Source of the DNA: Acetobacteraceae bacterium
GTDB lineage: Bacteria > Pseudomonadota > Alphaproteobacteria > Acetobacterales > Acetobacteraceae
DNA length: 7,342 bases
Direction: 5' to 3'
Assembly (NCBI GenBank): GCA_947476855.1
Contig: CANJSR010000246.1
Coordinates: 1 to 7,342 of the forward strand
Under the pieces are notes generated by a model, which was not told where the DNA came from, made no database searches, and was given only the letters and a program-made list of their open reading frames with translations. Position 1 is the stretch's first letter, and each line of letters begins with the position of its first letter. Below are positions 1 to 5,052 of the stretch, piece by piece. The position numbers and the translations under genes are program-made.

Positions 1-357
1 ACCACCGATGCCGGCAAGGTTCGTCTCGGCGGCTTCGCTCCCACCCTGAGCACCACCGATGCCGGCAAGGTCCGCCTCGGCGGTTTCGCCCCGACCCTCG
101 CCACCACCGACGCTGGCAAGGTCCGTCTCGGCGGTTTCGCTCCGACCCTCGCCACCACGGATGCCGGTAAGGTCCGCCTCGGCGGCTTCGCCCCGACCCT
201 CGCCACCACCGACGCCGGCAAGGTCCGCCTCGGCGGCTTCGCTCCCACCCTCGCCACCACCGATGCCGGTAAGGTGCGTCTCGGCGGCTTCGCCCCGGCC
301 CTGGCCACCACCGACTCCGGCAAGGTCCGTCTCGGCGGCTTCGCGCCCACCCTGCCG
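1..357 (+). repeat. Seven tandem 51-bp in-frame coding repeats
   Basis: Units run 1-51, 52-102, 103-153, 154-204, 205-255, 256-306 and 307-357, with no spacer and no length change. Each starts with ACC followed by ACC or ACG, and contains the near-constant core CTCGGCGG(C/T)TTCGC. Variable bases are mainly third codon positions: GAT/GAC, GGC/GGT, GTT/GTC/GTG, CGT/CGC, GCT/GCC/GCG, CCC/CCG and CTG/CTC. The array may continue left of the window, so the total copy number is unknown. The repeats are directly abutting and coding, so this is not a CRISPR array. Confidence 0.97.
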
Positions 358-369
358 ACCCGTCGCTAA
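1..369 (+). CDS. Tandem 17-residue repeat protein, 3' end (candidate multi-core peptide precursor)
   Basis: Reading frame 1 is open from the left edge to a TAA at 367-369; the start codon lies outside, so only the last 122 residues are visible. The frame encodes seven consecutive 17-residue units with consensus TTDAGKVRLGGFAPTLA, then TRR and the stop. Units 2-5 are identical in protein; unit 1 ends in S, unit 6 has A for T at unit position 15, and unit 7 has S at position 4 and P at position 17. Codons differ between units mostly at third positions, which shows that this frame, not the overlapping frames, is translated. The units are basic (K and R against one D), rich in Gly and Thr, and contain no Cys, Trp, His or Tyr. 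I do not recognise a characterised family. Possible roles are a multi-core precursor of a ribosomal peptide, or a repetitive exported or structural protein. The absence of Cys argues against lanthipeptide or sactipeptide chemistry; Thr, Lys and Asp could serve other modifications. Function is unknown. Confidence 0.85.
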   Translation, partial: TTDAGKVRLGGFAPTLSTTDAGKVRLGGFAPTLATTDAGKVRLGGFAPTLATTDAGKVRLGGFAPTLATTDAGKVRLGGFAPTLATTDAGKVRLGGFAPALATTDSGKVRLGGFAPTLPTRR

Positions 370-379
370 GAGATTGACG

Positions 380-397
380 CCCCGCCCCAAGGCGGGG
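380..397 (+). terminator. GC-rich hairpin after the repeat gene, without a T run
   Basis: Arms ccccgcc (380-386) and ggcgggg (391-397) pair perfectly over 7 bp around a ccaa loop, 10 bases after the repeat gene's stop codon. No T run follows, so it is not a classical intrinsic terminator by itself. It could protect the 3' end of the repeat-gene transcript or add to the second hairpin downstream. Confidence 0.45.
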
Positions 398-427
398 ACA
401 CAATCCAGACCATCATGAGACTGCATG

Positions 428-451
428 AACCGGGTCCCCAGACCCGGTTTT
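428..451 (+). terminator. Probable Rho-independent terminator of the repeat gene
   Basis: Arms aaccgggt (428-435) and acccggtt (442-449) form a perfect 8-bp stem with a 6-base loop; TTTT at 448-451 runs through the end of the stem. The T run is short, so termination may be partial. Placed between the repeat gene and the next gene on the same strand, it would either separate the two or lower expression of the second relative to the first. It also argues against the upstream in-frame ATG at 415, which would put the hairpin inside the next coding region. Confidence 0.6.
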
Positions 452-467
452 GCGGCGTTCCATCCCC

Positions 468-473
468 AAAGGA
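468..473 (+). promoter_or_regulatory. Shine-Dalgarno site selecting the GTG start at 484
   Basis: AAAGGA lies 10 bases before the GTG at 484-486 and downstream of the terminator hairpin. The alternative in-frame ATG at 415 has no comparable purine-rich site and lies before the hairpin. This supports GTG 484 as the start of the DUF6065-like gene. Confidence 0.6.
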
Positions 474-483
474 ACCGGCCACC

Positions 484-1284
484 GTGAGCACGACAACATC
501 CCCCACACCGGACCCGGCCCAACCCGCCGCCAAACCCAAGCTCATCACCTTTCACCGCATGGTCCCGAACGCTCGGCTGCCGCAACGGGCCGATCGGTCA
601 GCCGCCGGCTCCCTCCCGACGCGGGCCTTTCGCTATTGTGAGCCCGCGACCTCCGCCTCCGGCTTCGGCTACTACATGTTCCCGCCGATCGGCTTCTCGG
701 TGATGTGGGACGGCCACGACATTCTCTGGACGTATGAGGGCGTGGGCGAGTGGTTCCCCCTCAAATCCGTCCAGTTCCCGGGCTTCCGCGACCAGTTCGA
801 AGCCACCGCCCCGGATGAGATCAAGGATTTCTCGCCCCCGTTCCTCGGCGCCCTGCAGGAATCGGGACTGATCCAGCTCTGGACCGGCTTTGTCGTGCGC
901 ACCGCGCCCGGCTACAGCCTGCTGGTTCGCGCGCCCGCCAACCTGCCGCGGGCCGGCGGGTACGAACATTTCGAGGGCATCGTCGAAACCGACCGCTGGT
1001 TCGGTCCCCTGATCACCAACATCCGCCTGACCAAGACCGATGTGCCGATCGATTTCCGGCCGGACTATCCGCTGTTGCAGGTGCAGCCGATCCCGCGCCA
1101 CATCTACGACGACTCGCATTTGAACAACTACGAACTCGTGCCGAAGCTCGAACAGTTCACGCCCGAGGATTGGGACGACTACTACGACACCGTCGTCCGC
1201 CCCCACGTGCAGGAACATCGCCCGCGCGGCCAATACGCCGCCGCCGCTCGGAAACGCAGGGCCGGCGAGGAGTCGAAAGGCTAG
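484..1284 (+). CDS. DUF6065-like protein of unknown function
   Basis: A 266-residue protein whose GTG start is chosen from the Shine-Dalgarno site and terminator just before it. Residues 1-20 are a low-complexity Thr/Pro/Ala tail with no signal peptide or membrane segment, so it is likely cytoplasmic. The body (about 21-210) has aromatic-rich conserved-looking stretches: FRYCEPATSASGFGYYMFPP (49-68), FSVMWDG (71-77), TAPGYSLLVRAPANLP (140-155), FEGIVETDRWFGP (163-175) and PIDFRPDYPLLQVQPIPRHI (188-207). From memory this pattern, especially 'TxPGYSLL..P.N' followed by 'GIVeTDr', matches DUF6065, which has no established function; I could not run a profile search. The C-terminus is acidic and aromatic (DWDDYYD, 229-235), then basic (ARKRR, 255-259). 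The family assignment rests on recall. A role with the repeat peptide encoded immediately upstream is inference from position alone. Confidence 0.75.
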   Translation: MSTTTSPTPDPAQPAAKPKLITFHRMVPNARLPQRADRSAAGSLPTRAFRYCEPATSASGFGYYMFPPIGFSVMWDGHDILWTYEGVGEWFPLKSVQFPGFRDQFEATAPDEIKDFSPPFLGALQESGLIQLWTGFVVRTAPGYSLLVRAPANLPRAGGYEHFEGIVETDRWFGPLITNIRLTKTDVPIDFRPDYPLLQVQPIPRHIYDDSHLNNYELVPKLEQFTPEDWDDYYDTVVRPHVQEHRPRGQYAAAARKRRAGEESKG

Positions 1285-2348
1285 GCGTCGACCACCGCGG
1301 CGCGTTCCTTGCGGAGCAGCGTCCGCTTGTTCGGCACCCCCCAACGATAGCCGGTCAGATCGCCGTCGCTGCCGACTATGCGATGGCACGGCACGGCCAG
1401 TGAGACCGGGTTGCGCGCGCAGGATCGCGCGACAGCCCGGATCGCGCGGGGATTGCCCACCATCTCGGCCAACTGGCCATAGGTTCGGGTCTCACCCACC
1501 GGGATCAGACAAAGCGTCTGCCAGACCCGTTGCTGAAACGCCGTCCCCCGAAGATCGAGCGGCAGGTCCAGGGCCTGCTTCGGTTCCTCAAGGAACGCCA
1601 GCACCGTCCTGAGAGTATCCGCCAGGGCCGCATCGTCCGCGATGAAATCAGCCTTGGGGAACCGATGGCGCAGATCGCCGAGCAGAGCGTCGTCCGGTTC
1701 GGCGAAGCCGAGGAAGCACACGCCTTTGTCGGTCGCTCCAACCAGGACCCGCCCGAAGGGGCTGTCGGCCAGCGCGGTCCGGATCACTTCCCCCTGCCCA
1801 CCGCGACGGGCGGCGCCGGGAGTCATCCCCAGCAAGGTGCTGGTCTTTTCATAGACCCGGCTTTCCGATCCGAATCCGGCATCGGCCACGGCATCGGCGA
1901 CCCGCTCACCCCGGGCCAGGGCCGCGTGCAGGCGCTTGGCGCGCACGCCCTCGGCATAGCTGCGAGGTGTCACGCCGGTGTGGTCGCGGAACATCCGCAG
2001 GAAATGGAACCGCGAATAGCCGGACCGTTCGGCGAGCGCGTCCAGGGAGGGGATCGTCTCCGACGCCTCGATATGGGCGCAGGCGTCGCGAACCACGTCC
2101 TGTGCGATGCGGGCGCGCTCTCCCTTCGGATCACAGCGCTTGCAGGCGCGGAAACCGTCTGCCTCCGCCGCTTCGACCGAGGCATAGAACCGCGCATTCT
2201 TCCGCAGCGGCCGCGGAGAGGGGCAGGACGGACGGCAATAGACGCCCATCGTGGTCACCGCATACAGGAAGTCGCCAGGTTGGCGGGCGAGGACCTGTTG
2301 CCAAAGAAGCTCATCCGGCAACAGGTCGGCATGGATCATGTCGTTCAT
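1281..2348 (-). CDS. ada: Bifunctional DNA alkylation repair protein and transcriptional activator Ada
   Basis: Ada removes methyl groups from O6-methylguanine and phosphotriesters by transferring them irreversibly to its own cysteines; the methylated form activates the adaptive response. All modules are present. An N-terminal zinc domain has CRPSC (Cys38, Cys42) and CKRC (Cys69, Cys72). An AraC-type helix-turn-helix covers about 102-131 (LDALAERSGYSRFHFLRMF). The C-terminal methyltransferase has GTAFQQRVWQ, the PCHR active site with Cys321, and GYRWG. I chose the ATG at 2348 (355 residues) over the in-frame ATG at 2384 because it places the zinc ligands and active-site cysteine at exactly the numbers known for E. 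coli Ada (38, 42, 69, 72, 321). A start at 2339 remains possible. The stop interlocks with that of the convergent DUF6065-like gene. The OmpA-type gene before it ends 58 bases upstream with no obvious terminator, so read-through transcription is possible. Confidence 0.95.
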   Translation of the reverse strand: MNDMIHADLLPDELLWQQVLARQPGDFLYAVTTMGVYCRPSCPSPRPLRKNARFYASVEAAEADGFRACKRCDPKGERARIAQDVVRDACAHIEASETIPSLDALAERSGYSRFHFLRMFRDHTGVTPRSYAEGVRAKRLHAALARGERVADAVADAGFGSESRVYEKTSTLLGMTPGAARRGGQGEVIRTALADSPFGRVLVGATDKGVCFLGFAEPDDALLGDLRHRFPKADFIADDAALADTLRTVLAFLEEPKQALDLPLDLRGTAFQQRVWQTLCLIPVGETRTYGQLAEMVGNPRAIRAVARSCARNPVSLAVPCHRIVGSDGDLTGYRWGVPNKRTLLRKERAAVVDA

Positions 2349-2406
2349 GGCGCCACTCTCGCCCTTGGACGAGTCGCGCGCCATCCGATGCTTGCGCCGG
2401 CTCTCG

Positions 2407-3492
2407 TCAGCGAATGACGATTTCCACGCGGCGGTTCTGCGGCTCCCGCGTGTTGGCGCCGGTGGGGATCAGCAGTTTGGTGTCGCCGAAGCCCTGGATC
2501 GAGATCGCCTGCTTCGGCACGTTCAGCTTGACCAGTTCGGCGGCGACGGCCTGGGCGCGCCGGACCGAGAGACCCTGGTTGTACTGCTTGGAGCCGGAGG
2601 TGTCGGTGTAGCCATTCACCTCGATCCGCGTGTAGCTGACGCGGGTGGAGGCTTCGGCCGCTTCCTTCACGACGGCGCGGGCGCGATCGGTCAGCGTCGC
2701 CTTGTCCCAATCGAAGAAGACGAGGTACGAGCGGGCGGCGGCGGGGGCCGGTGTTGCGACGGCGGCCGGCGCGGCGGGGGGCGGGGTCACGCCAAAGGCA
2801 TAGCGCACACCCAGCAGGAAGCTGTGATTGTATTGTTCCTGCGTGCGGATCGACGACACGAAGCCGCCTGGGTTGGTCACCGTGGTGGTGCTCGCATCGC
2901 CAAGTACGCCGAGGAAGCGATATTCGGTGGTCATCGATAGGCCGGGAATGCCAGGCATCGGGAAAGACAGGCCGGCGATCGCCTGCACGGCGAAGCGACC
3001 GTTCGTGCCATTGGACGTTGTCGTGGTGCCGCCGCTGACGATCGAGACGTTGTCGGCGGTCGACCAGGCGTAGCCGACGCCGCCGCCGACATATGGGTAG
3101 ACCCAGGCGGATCCGACATCCATGTCGAACAGGGCATTGGCCATCACGCCATAGGTCTTGAGCGATCCGGTGACGGGCGCGCTGAGACCACCGGTCAACC
3201 CTTTGAGGCCGATGCCGCGATAGTTGCCCTCGATCTCCAGGCGCAGTCCGTTGCCGAACCCGTAGCCGAGGCTGCCGAGACCGACGATGCCGCCTTCGGT
3301 TTCCAGGCGCGTGCGTGGATTGGTCGGGAAAGGCGTCTGGACGCCGATGTCACTGGGGAAATTGTAGCCGACGCCGCCACCCAGATAGATGCCCTGGAAG
3401 GGCTGGGCCTGCGCCGACCCGGCCCCGAGGCCCAGACCCAGCGATCCCAACAGCGCACTCGCGCAGAGCATCCTGATCTTCGACACGCGCAT
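2407..3492 (-). CDS. OmpA-family outer-membrane protein, paralogue 1 (beta-barrel plus peptidoglycan-binding domain)
   Basis: A 361-residue exported protein. Residues 1-29 form a signal peptide (MRVSKIR, hydrophobic core, then SAQA before Gln30). Residues 30 to about 235 form a beta-barrel of alternating strands (GIYLGGGVGYNF, LGYGFGNGLRLEIEGNYRG, YPYVGGGVGYAW, TTEYRFLGV), with a last strand at FLLGVRYAF. A Pro/Ala linker (237-253) leads to an OmpA domain (254-361) containing NGYTDTSG and LSVRRAQAV. Asp297 and Arg312 are spaced as Asp241 and Arg256 of E. coli OmpA, which bind diaminopimelate of peptidoglycan. The protein should anchor the outer membrane to the wall; pore activity cannot be judged. 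The frame stays open far upstream (to 4038) but runs antisense-like through the neighbouring gene; the ATG at 3492 gives a signal peptide and has AAGGA just upstream. It is a tandem paralogue of the gene before it and shares a nearly identical C-terminal domain. Confidence 0.92.
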   Translation of the reverse strand: MRVSKIRMLCASALLGSLGLGLGAGSAQAQPFQGIYLGGGVGYNFPSDIGVQTPFPTNPRTRLETEGGIVGLGSLGYGFGNGLRLEIEGNYRGIGLKGLTGGLSAPVTGSLKTYGVMANALFDMDVGSAWVYPYVGGGVGYAWSTADNVSIVSGGTTTTSNGTNGRFAVQAIAGLSFPMPGIPGLSMTTEYRFLGVLGDASTTTVTNPGGFVSSIRTQEQYNHSFLLGVRYAFGVTPPPAAPAAVATPAPAAARSYLVFFDWDKATLTDRARAVVKEAAEASTRVSYTRIEVNGYTDTSGSKQYNQGLSVRRAQAVAAELVKLNVPKQAISIQGFGDTKLLIPTGANTREPQNRRVEIVIR

Positions 3493-3506
3493 TGTCCTTG
3501 CCTGTT

Positions 3507-3536
3507 CGTCCCTCGGAACCGGGTCCGGTTGGGACG
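3507..3536 (-). promoter_or_regulatory. Stem-loop in the 5' leader of OmpA paralogue 1
   Basis: Inverted arms cgtccc (3507-3512) / gggacg (3531-3536) enclose aaccgg (3517-3522) / ccggtt (3525-3530). In the transcript this gives an outer 6-bp stem, a 4-base one-sided bulge (3513-3516), and an inner 5-6 bp stem. It ends 14 bases before the start codon, next to the ribosome-binding region. E. coli ompA mRNA is stabilised by a 5' leader stem-loop, so a stability or translation-control role is plausible here; a protein-binding operator is the alternative. A TATAGT (-10-like, read on the minus strand at 3566-3571) lies upstream but lacks a convincing -35. Confidence 0.5.
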
Positions 3537-3575
3537 CAGTGATGGCTGATTGCCGTTGATTTGTCACTATAAAAC

Positions 3576-3602
3576 GAAAAAGGGGCGCCCTGGGGCGCCC
3601 CT
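3576..3602 (-). terminator. Rho-independent terminator after OmpA paralogue 2
   Basis: Read on the minus strand, AGGGGCGCC and GGCGCCCCT form a perfect 9-bp stem around CCAG, followed by TTTTT (3577-3581). It starts about 32 bases after the stop of the gene ending at 3635 and lies upstream of the next OmpA gene, so the two paralogues are likely separate transcription units. Confidence 0.9.
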
Positions 3603-3634
3603 GATCCGTGGTCATCAGGCTCTGATCGTGAAGA

Positions 3635-4711
3635 TCAGCGGATGATGATTTCGACGCGCCGGTTCTGCGGCTCACGCGTGTTCGGGCCGGTGGGCACGAG
3701 CAGCTTGGTGTCGCCGAAGCCCTGGATGCTGATGGAGTTGCGAGCAACGCCATTCTTGACCAGTTCCGCGGCAACCGCCTGAGCGCGGCGGACCGAGAGG
3801 CCCTGGTTGTACTGCTTGGTGCCCGAGGTGTCGGTGTAGCCGTTAACCTCGATCCGCGTGTACTGGACCTTGCGAGAGTTGTCGGCGGCTTCCTTGATGA
3901 TCCCCTTGGCGCGATCCGTGAGGGTCGCCTTGTCCCAATCGAAGAACACGAGGTAGGAGCGCGACGGCGCGGCGGCCGGGGCAGCGGCCGGAGCCGGAGC
4001 GGCGGCGGGAGCCTGGCCGAAGTTGTAGCGAACGCCAACGAGAGCGGAGTGGTTGAAGTTCTCGTTGAAGCTCACGTTGCCGTTGAACACGGTGCCCGTG
4101 GAGGTCACGGTGCGGGCCGAGTAACCACGGTCACCAGCCAGACCCATGAAGCGGTATTCCGCCGTCAGGGCGAGGCCCGGAACCGAAGCGATCGGGAACG
4201 CCGCGCCCAGGATCGCCTGGTAGGCGAACGCGCCCTGCGTGGAGTTGCCGACATTGACGCGGCCGAGCGTGTTCACGCCGTAGCCGTTCTGCATGTTGAC
4301 GGCTTGGTAGCCGACACCAGCGCCGATGTAGGGCTGAACCATCGTGGACAGGCCAACGAAGTCATACAGCACGTTGACCATGCCGCCGAACTTCTGTTCC
4401 TTGGCGCCACCGGTGGAGGCCACGCCAAAACCGCTGAGGTTGTTCAGCGTGTTGTAGCGGTAGCTCGCCTCGATTTCAGCGCGCAGGCCATTGCCGAAGC
4501 CATAGCCAAGCGACAGGACCATGGCCGGGCCAACGGTCGTGCCGAACTTGCCGGACGTCGTGGCGAGGCCAGGAATGCCGTCAACCGACTCCTGCTGCAT
4601 GATGTTCACGCCGGCGCCAGCACCCACATAGATGCCTTTGACCGCCTGGGCGTTGGCCGCGACCGGCAGAGCCAACATCGTGGCCGCTACCAAAGCACTG
4701 CGGAGCTTCAT
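3635..4711 (-). CDS. OmpA-family outer-membrane protein, paralogue 2
   Basis: A 358-residue exported protein. The signal peptide is MKLRSALVAATMLALPVAANA, with cleavage expected before Gln22. A beta-barrel follows (about 22-232; strands such as GIYVGAGAGVNI, LSLGYGFGNGLRAEIEASYR, QPYIGAGVGYQA, LTAEYRFMGL and the last strand ALVGVRYNF). An Ala/Pro linker (234-250) leads to an OmpA domain (251-358) with NGYTDTSG and LSVRRAQAV; Asp294 and Arg309 match the peptidoglycan-binding pair of OmpA. The start is clear: AGGAGA sits 6-7 bases before the ATG, and no longer in-frame start gives a better signal peptide. The C-terminal domain is identical to that of the downstream paralogue at about 89 of 108 positions by hand alignment, while the barrels differ much more, especially in loops. 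It is followed by its own terminator. Likely an abundant envelope protein linking outer membrane and wall; the loops may set ligand or phage specificity. Confidence 0.93.
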   Translation of the reverse strand: MKLRSALVAATMLALPVAANAQAVKGIYVGAGAGVNIMQQESVDGIPGLATTSGKFGTTVGPAMVLSLGYGFGNGLRAEIEASYRYNTLNNLSGFGVASTGGAKEQKFGGMVNVLYDFVGLSTMVQPYIGAGVGYQAVNMQNGYGVNTLGRVNVGNSTQGAFAYQAILGAAFPIASVPGLALTAEYRFMGLAGDRGYSARTVTSTGTVFNGNVSFNENFNHSALVGVRYNFGQAPAAAPAPAAAPAAAPSRSYLVFFDWDKATLTDRAKGIIKEAADNSRKVQYTRIEVNGYTDTSGTKQYNQGLSVRRAQAVAAELVKNGVARNSISIQGFGDTKLLVPTGPNTREPQNRRVEIIIR

Positions 4712-4939
4712 TTATCTTCTCCTATTTCGTCGTCAGCTGAGGCGCTGGCCACAGGCAGCCGCGCTTCCGTCAAGCCAACCTTCTAAACCAAACACCTACC
4801 CCATGACGAGAGGGAAATGTGGGTTCCACGCCACTTGTGGCAATTCCGCAACACACTCTCGCCCGTGGAATGGCAGACGCGCGTATGTTGCGGGGACTGC
4901 TTGCAAATCATCCCCCAAACGCAGGCGCCACCTAACCCC
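4712..4939. other. Intergenic region: leader of OmpA paralogue 2 and 3' flank of selC
   Basis: This 228-base stretch must carry the promoter and leader of the OmpA gene starting at 4711, and the 3' flank of selC. I see a strong Shine-Dalgarno (AGGAGA on the minus strand, about 4718-4723) and a TTGACG-like hexamer, but no matching -10 box. A short inverted repeat gccac-tt-gtggc occurs at 4830-4841. No T-rich terminator is visible after selC, and there is no convincing open frame. Confidence 0.5.
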
Positions 4940-5034
4940 TGGCGGAAGAGAACAGGAGTCGAACCTGCCCGGGACTGCTGGCAGCCCCAACCGGGTTTGA
5001 AGTCCGGCCGGCCCACCGGGACCGCTTCTCTTCC
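4940..5034 (-). tRNA. selC: tRNA-Sec (selenocysteine, anticodon TCA)
   Basis: Read on the minus strand the 95-base gene starts GGAAGAGA and ends TCTCTTCC-G-CCA, giving the unusually long 8-bp acceptor stem of bacterial tRNA-Sec and an encoded CCA (4940-4942). The anticodon loop ACTTCAAA holds TCA (complement at 4998-5000), which reads UGA. The long variable arm (around GGGGCTGCCAGCAGTCCC) and the T arm GGTTCGACTCC are clear, and the last third closely follows E. coli selC, which is also 95 bases. It is charged with serine by seryl-tRNA synthetase, then converted to Sec-tRNA by SelA, whose gene ends 18 bases upstream on the same strand, so the two are probably co-transcribed. Confidence 0.97.
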
Positions 5035-5052
5035 AATCACAGTATGGCGGTA

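Noticed and set aside
1..357. CRISPR array or intergenic satellite
   Set aside because: The 51-bp units abut with no spacers and keep one open frame; there are no unique spacer sequences.
1..357. Similarity of KVRLGG to the RLRGG tail of ubiquitin-like modifiers
   Set aside because: Only a few residues match, in a repetitive sequence with no ubiquitin fold or activating enzyme in view.
59..418. A 119-residue frame rich in Pro, Ser and Arg over the repeats
   Set aside because: It is the +1 shadow of the repeat gene. Codon wobble between units falls on third positions of frame 1, so frame 1 is the coding one.
1530..2417. Long + strand frame of 295 residues opposite ada
   Set aside because: A GC-rich antisense shadow; ada has unambiguous domain motifs on the other strand.
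3493..4038. N-terminal extension of OmpA paralogue 1 to 543 residues
   Set aside because: The extra 182 residues are low-complexity, overlap the 3' half of the neighbouring OmpA gene in another frame, cross its terminator, and would bury a good signal peptide.
4049..4786. Long + strand frame of 245 residues opposite OmpA paralogue 2
   Set aside because: Antisense shadow of a gene with clear signal peptide, barrel and OmpA domain; its composition (His/Ala/Val-rich) is typical of reversed GC-rich codons.
4830..4841. Inverted repeat gccac-tt-gtggc as an operator
   Set aside because: Five-bp arms are expected by chance in such GC-rich sequence and no promoter pair could be placed around it.
4712..4942. 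Genomic-island attachment site at the 3' end of selC
   Set aside because: selC is a known island target in other bacteria, but there is no integrase, no repeated tRNA 3' end and no composition change here.
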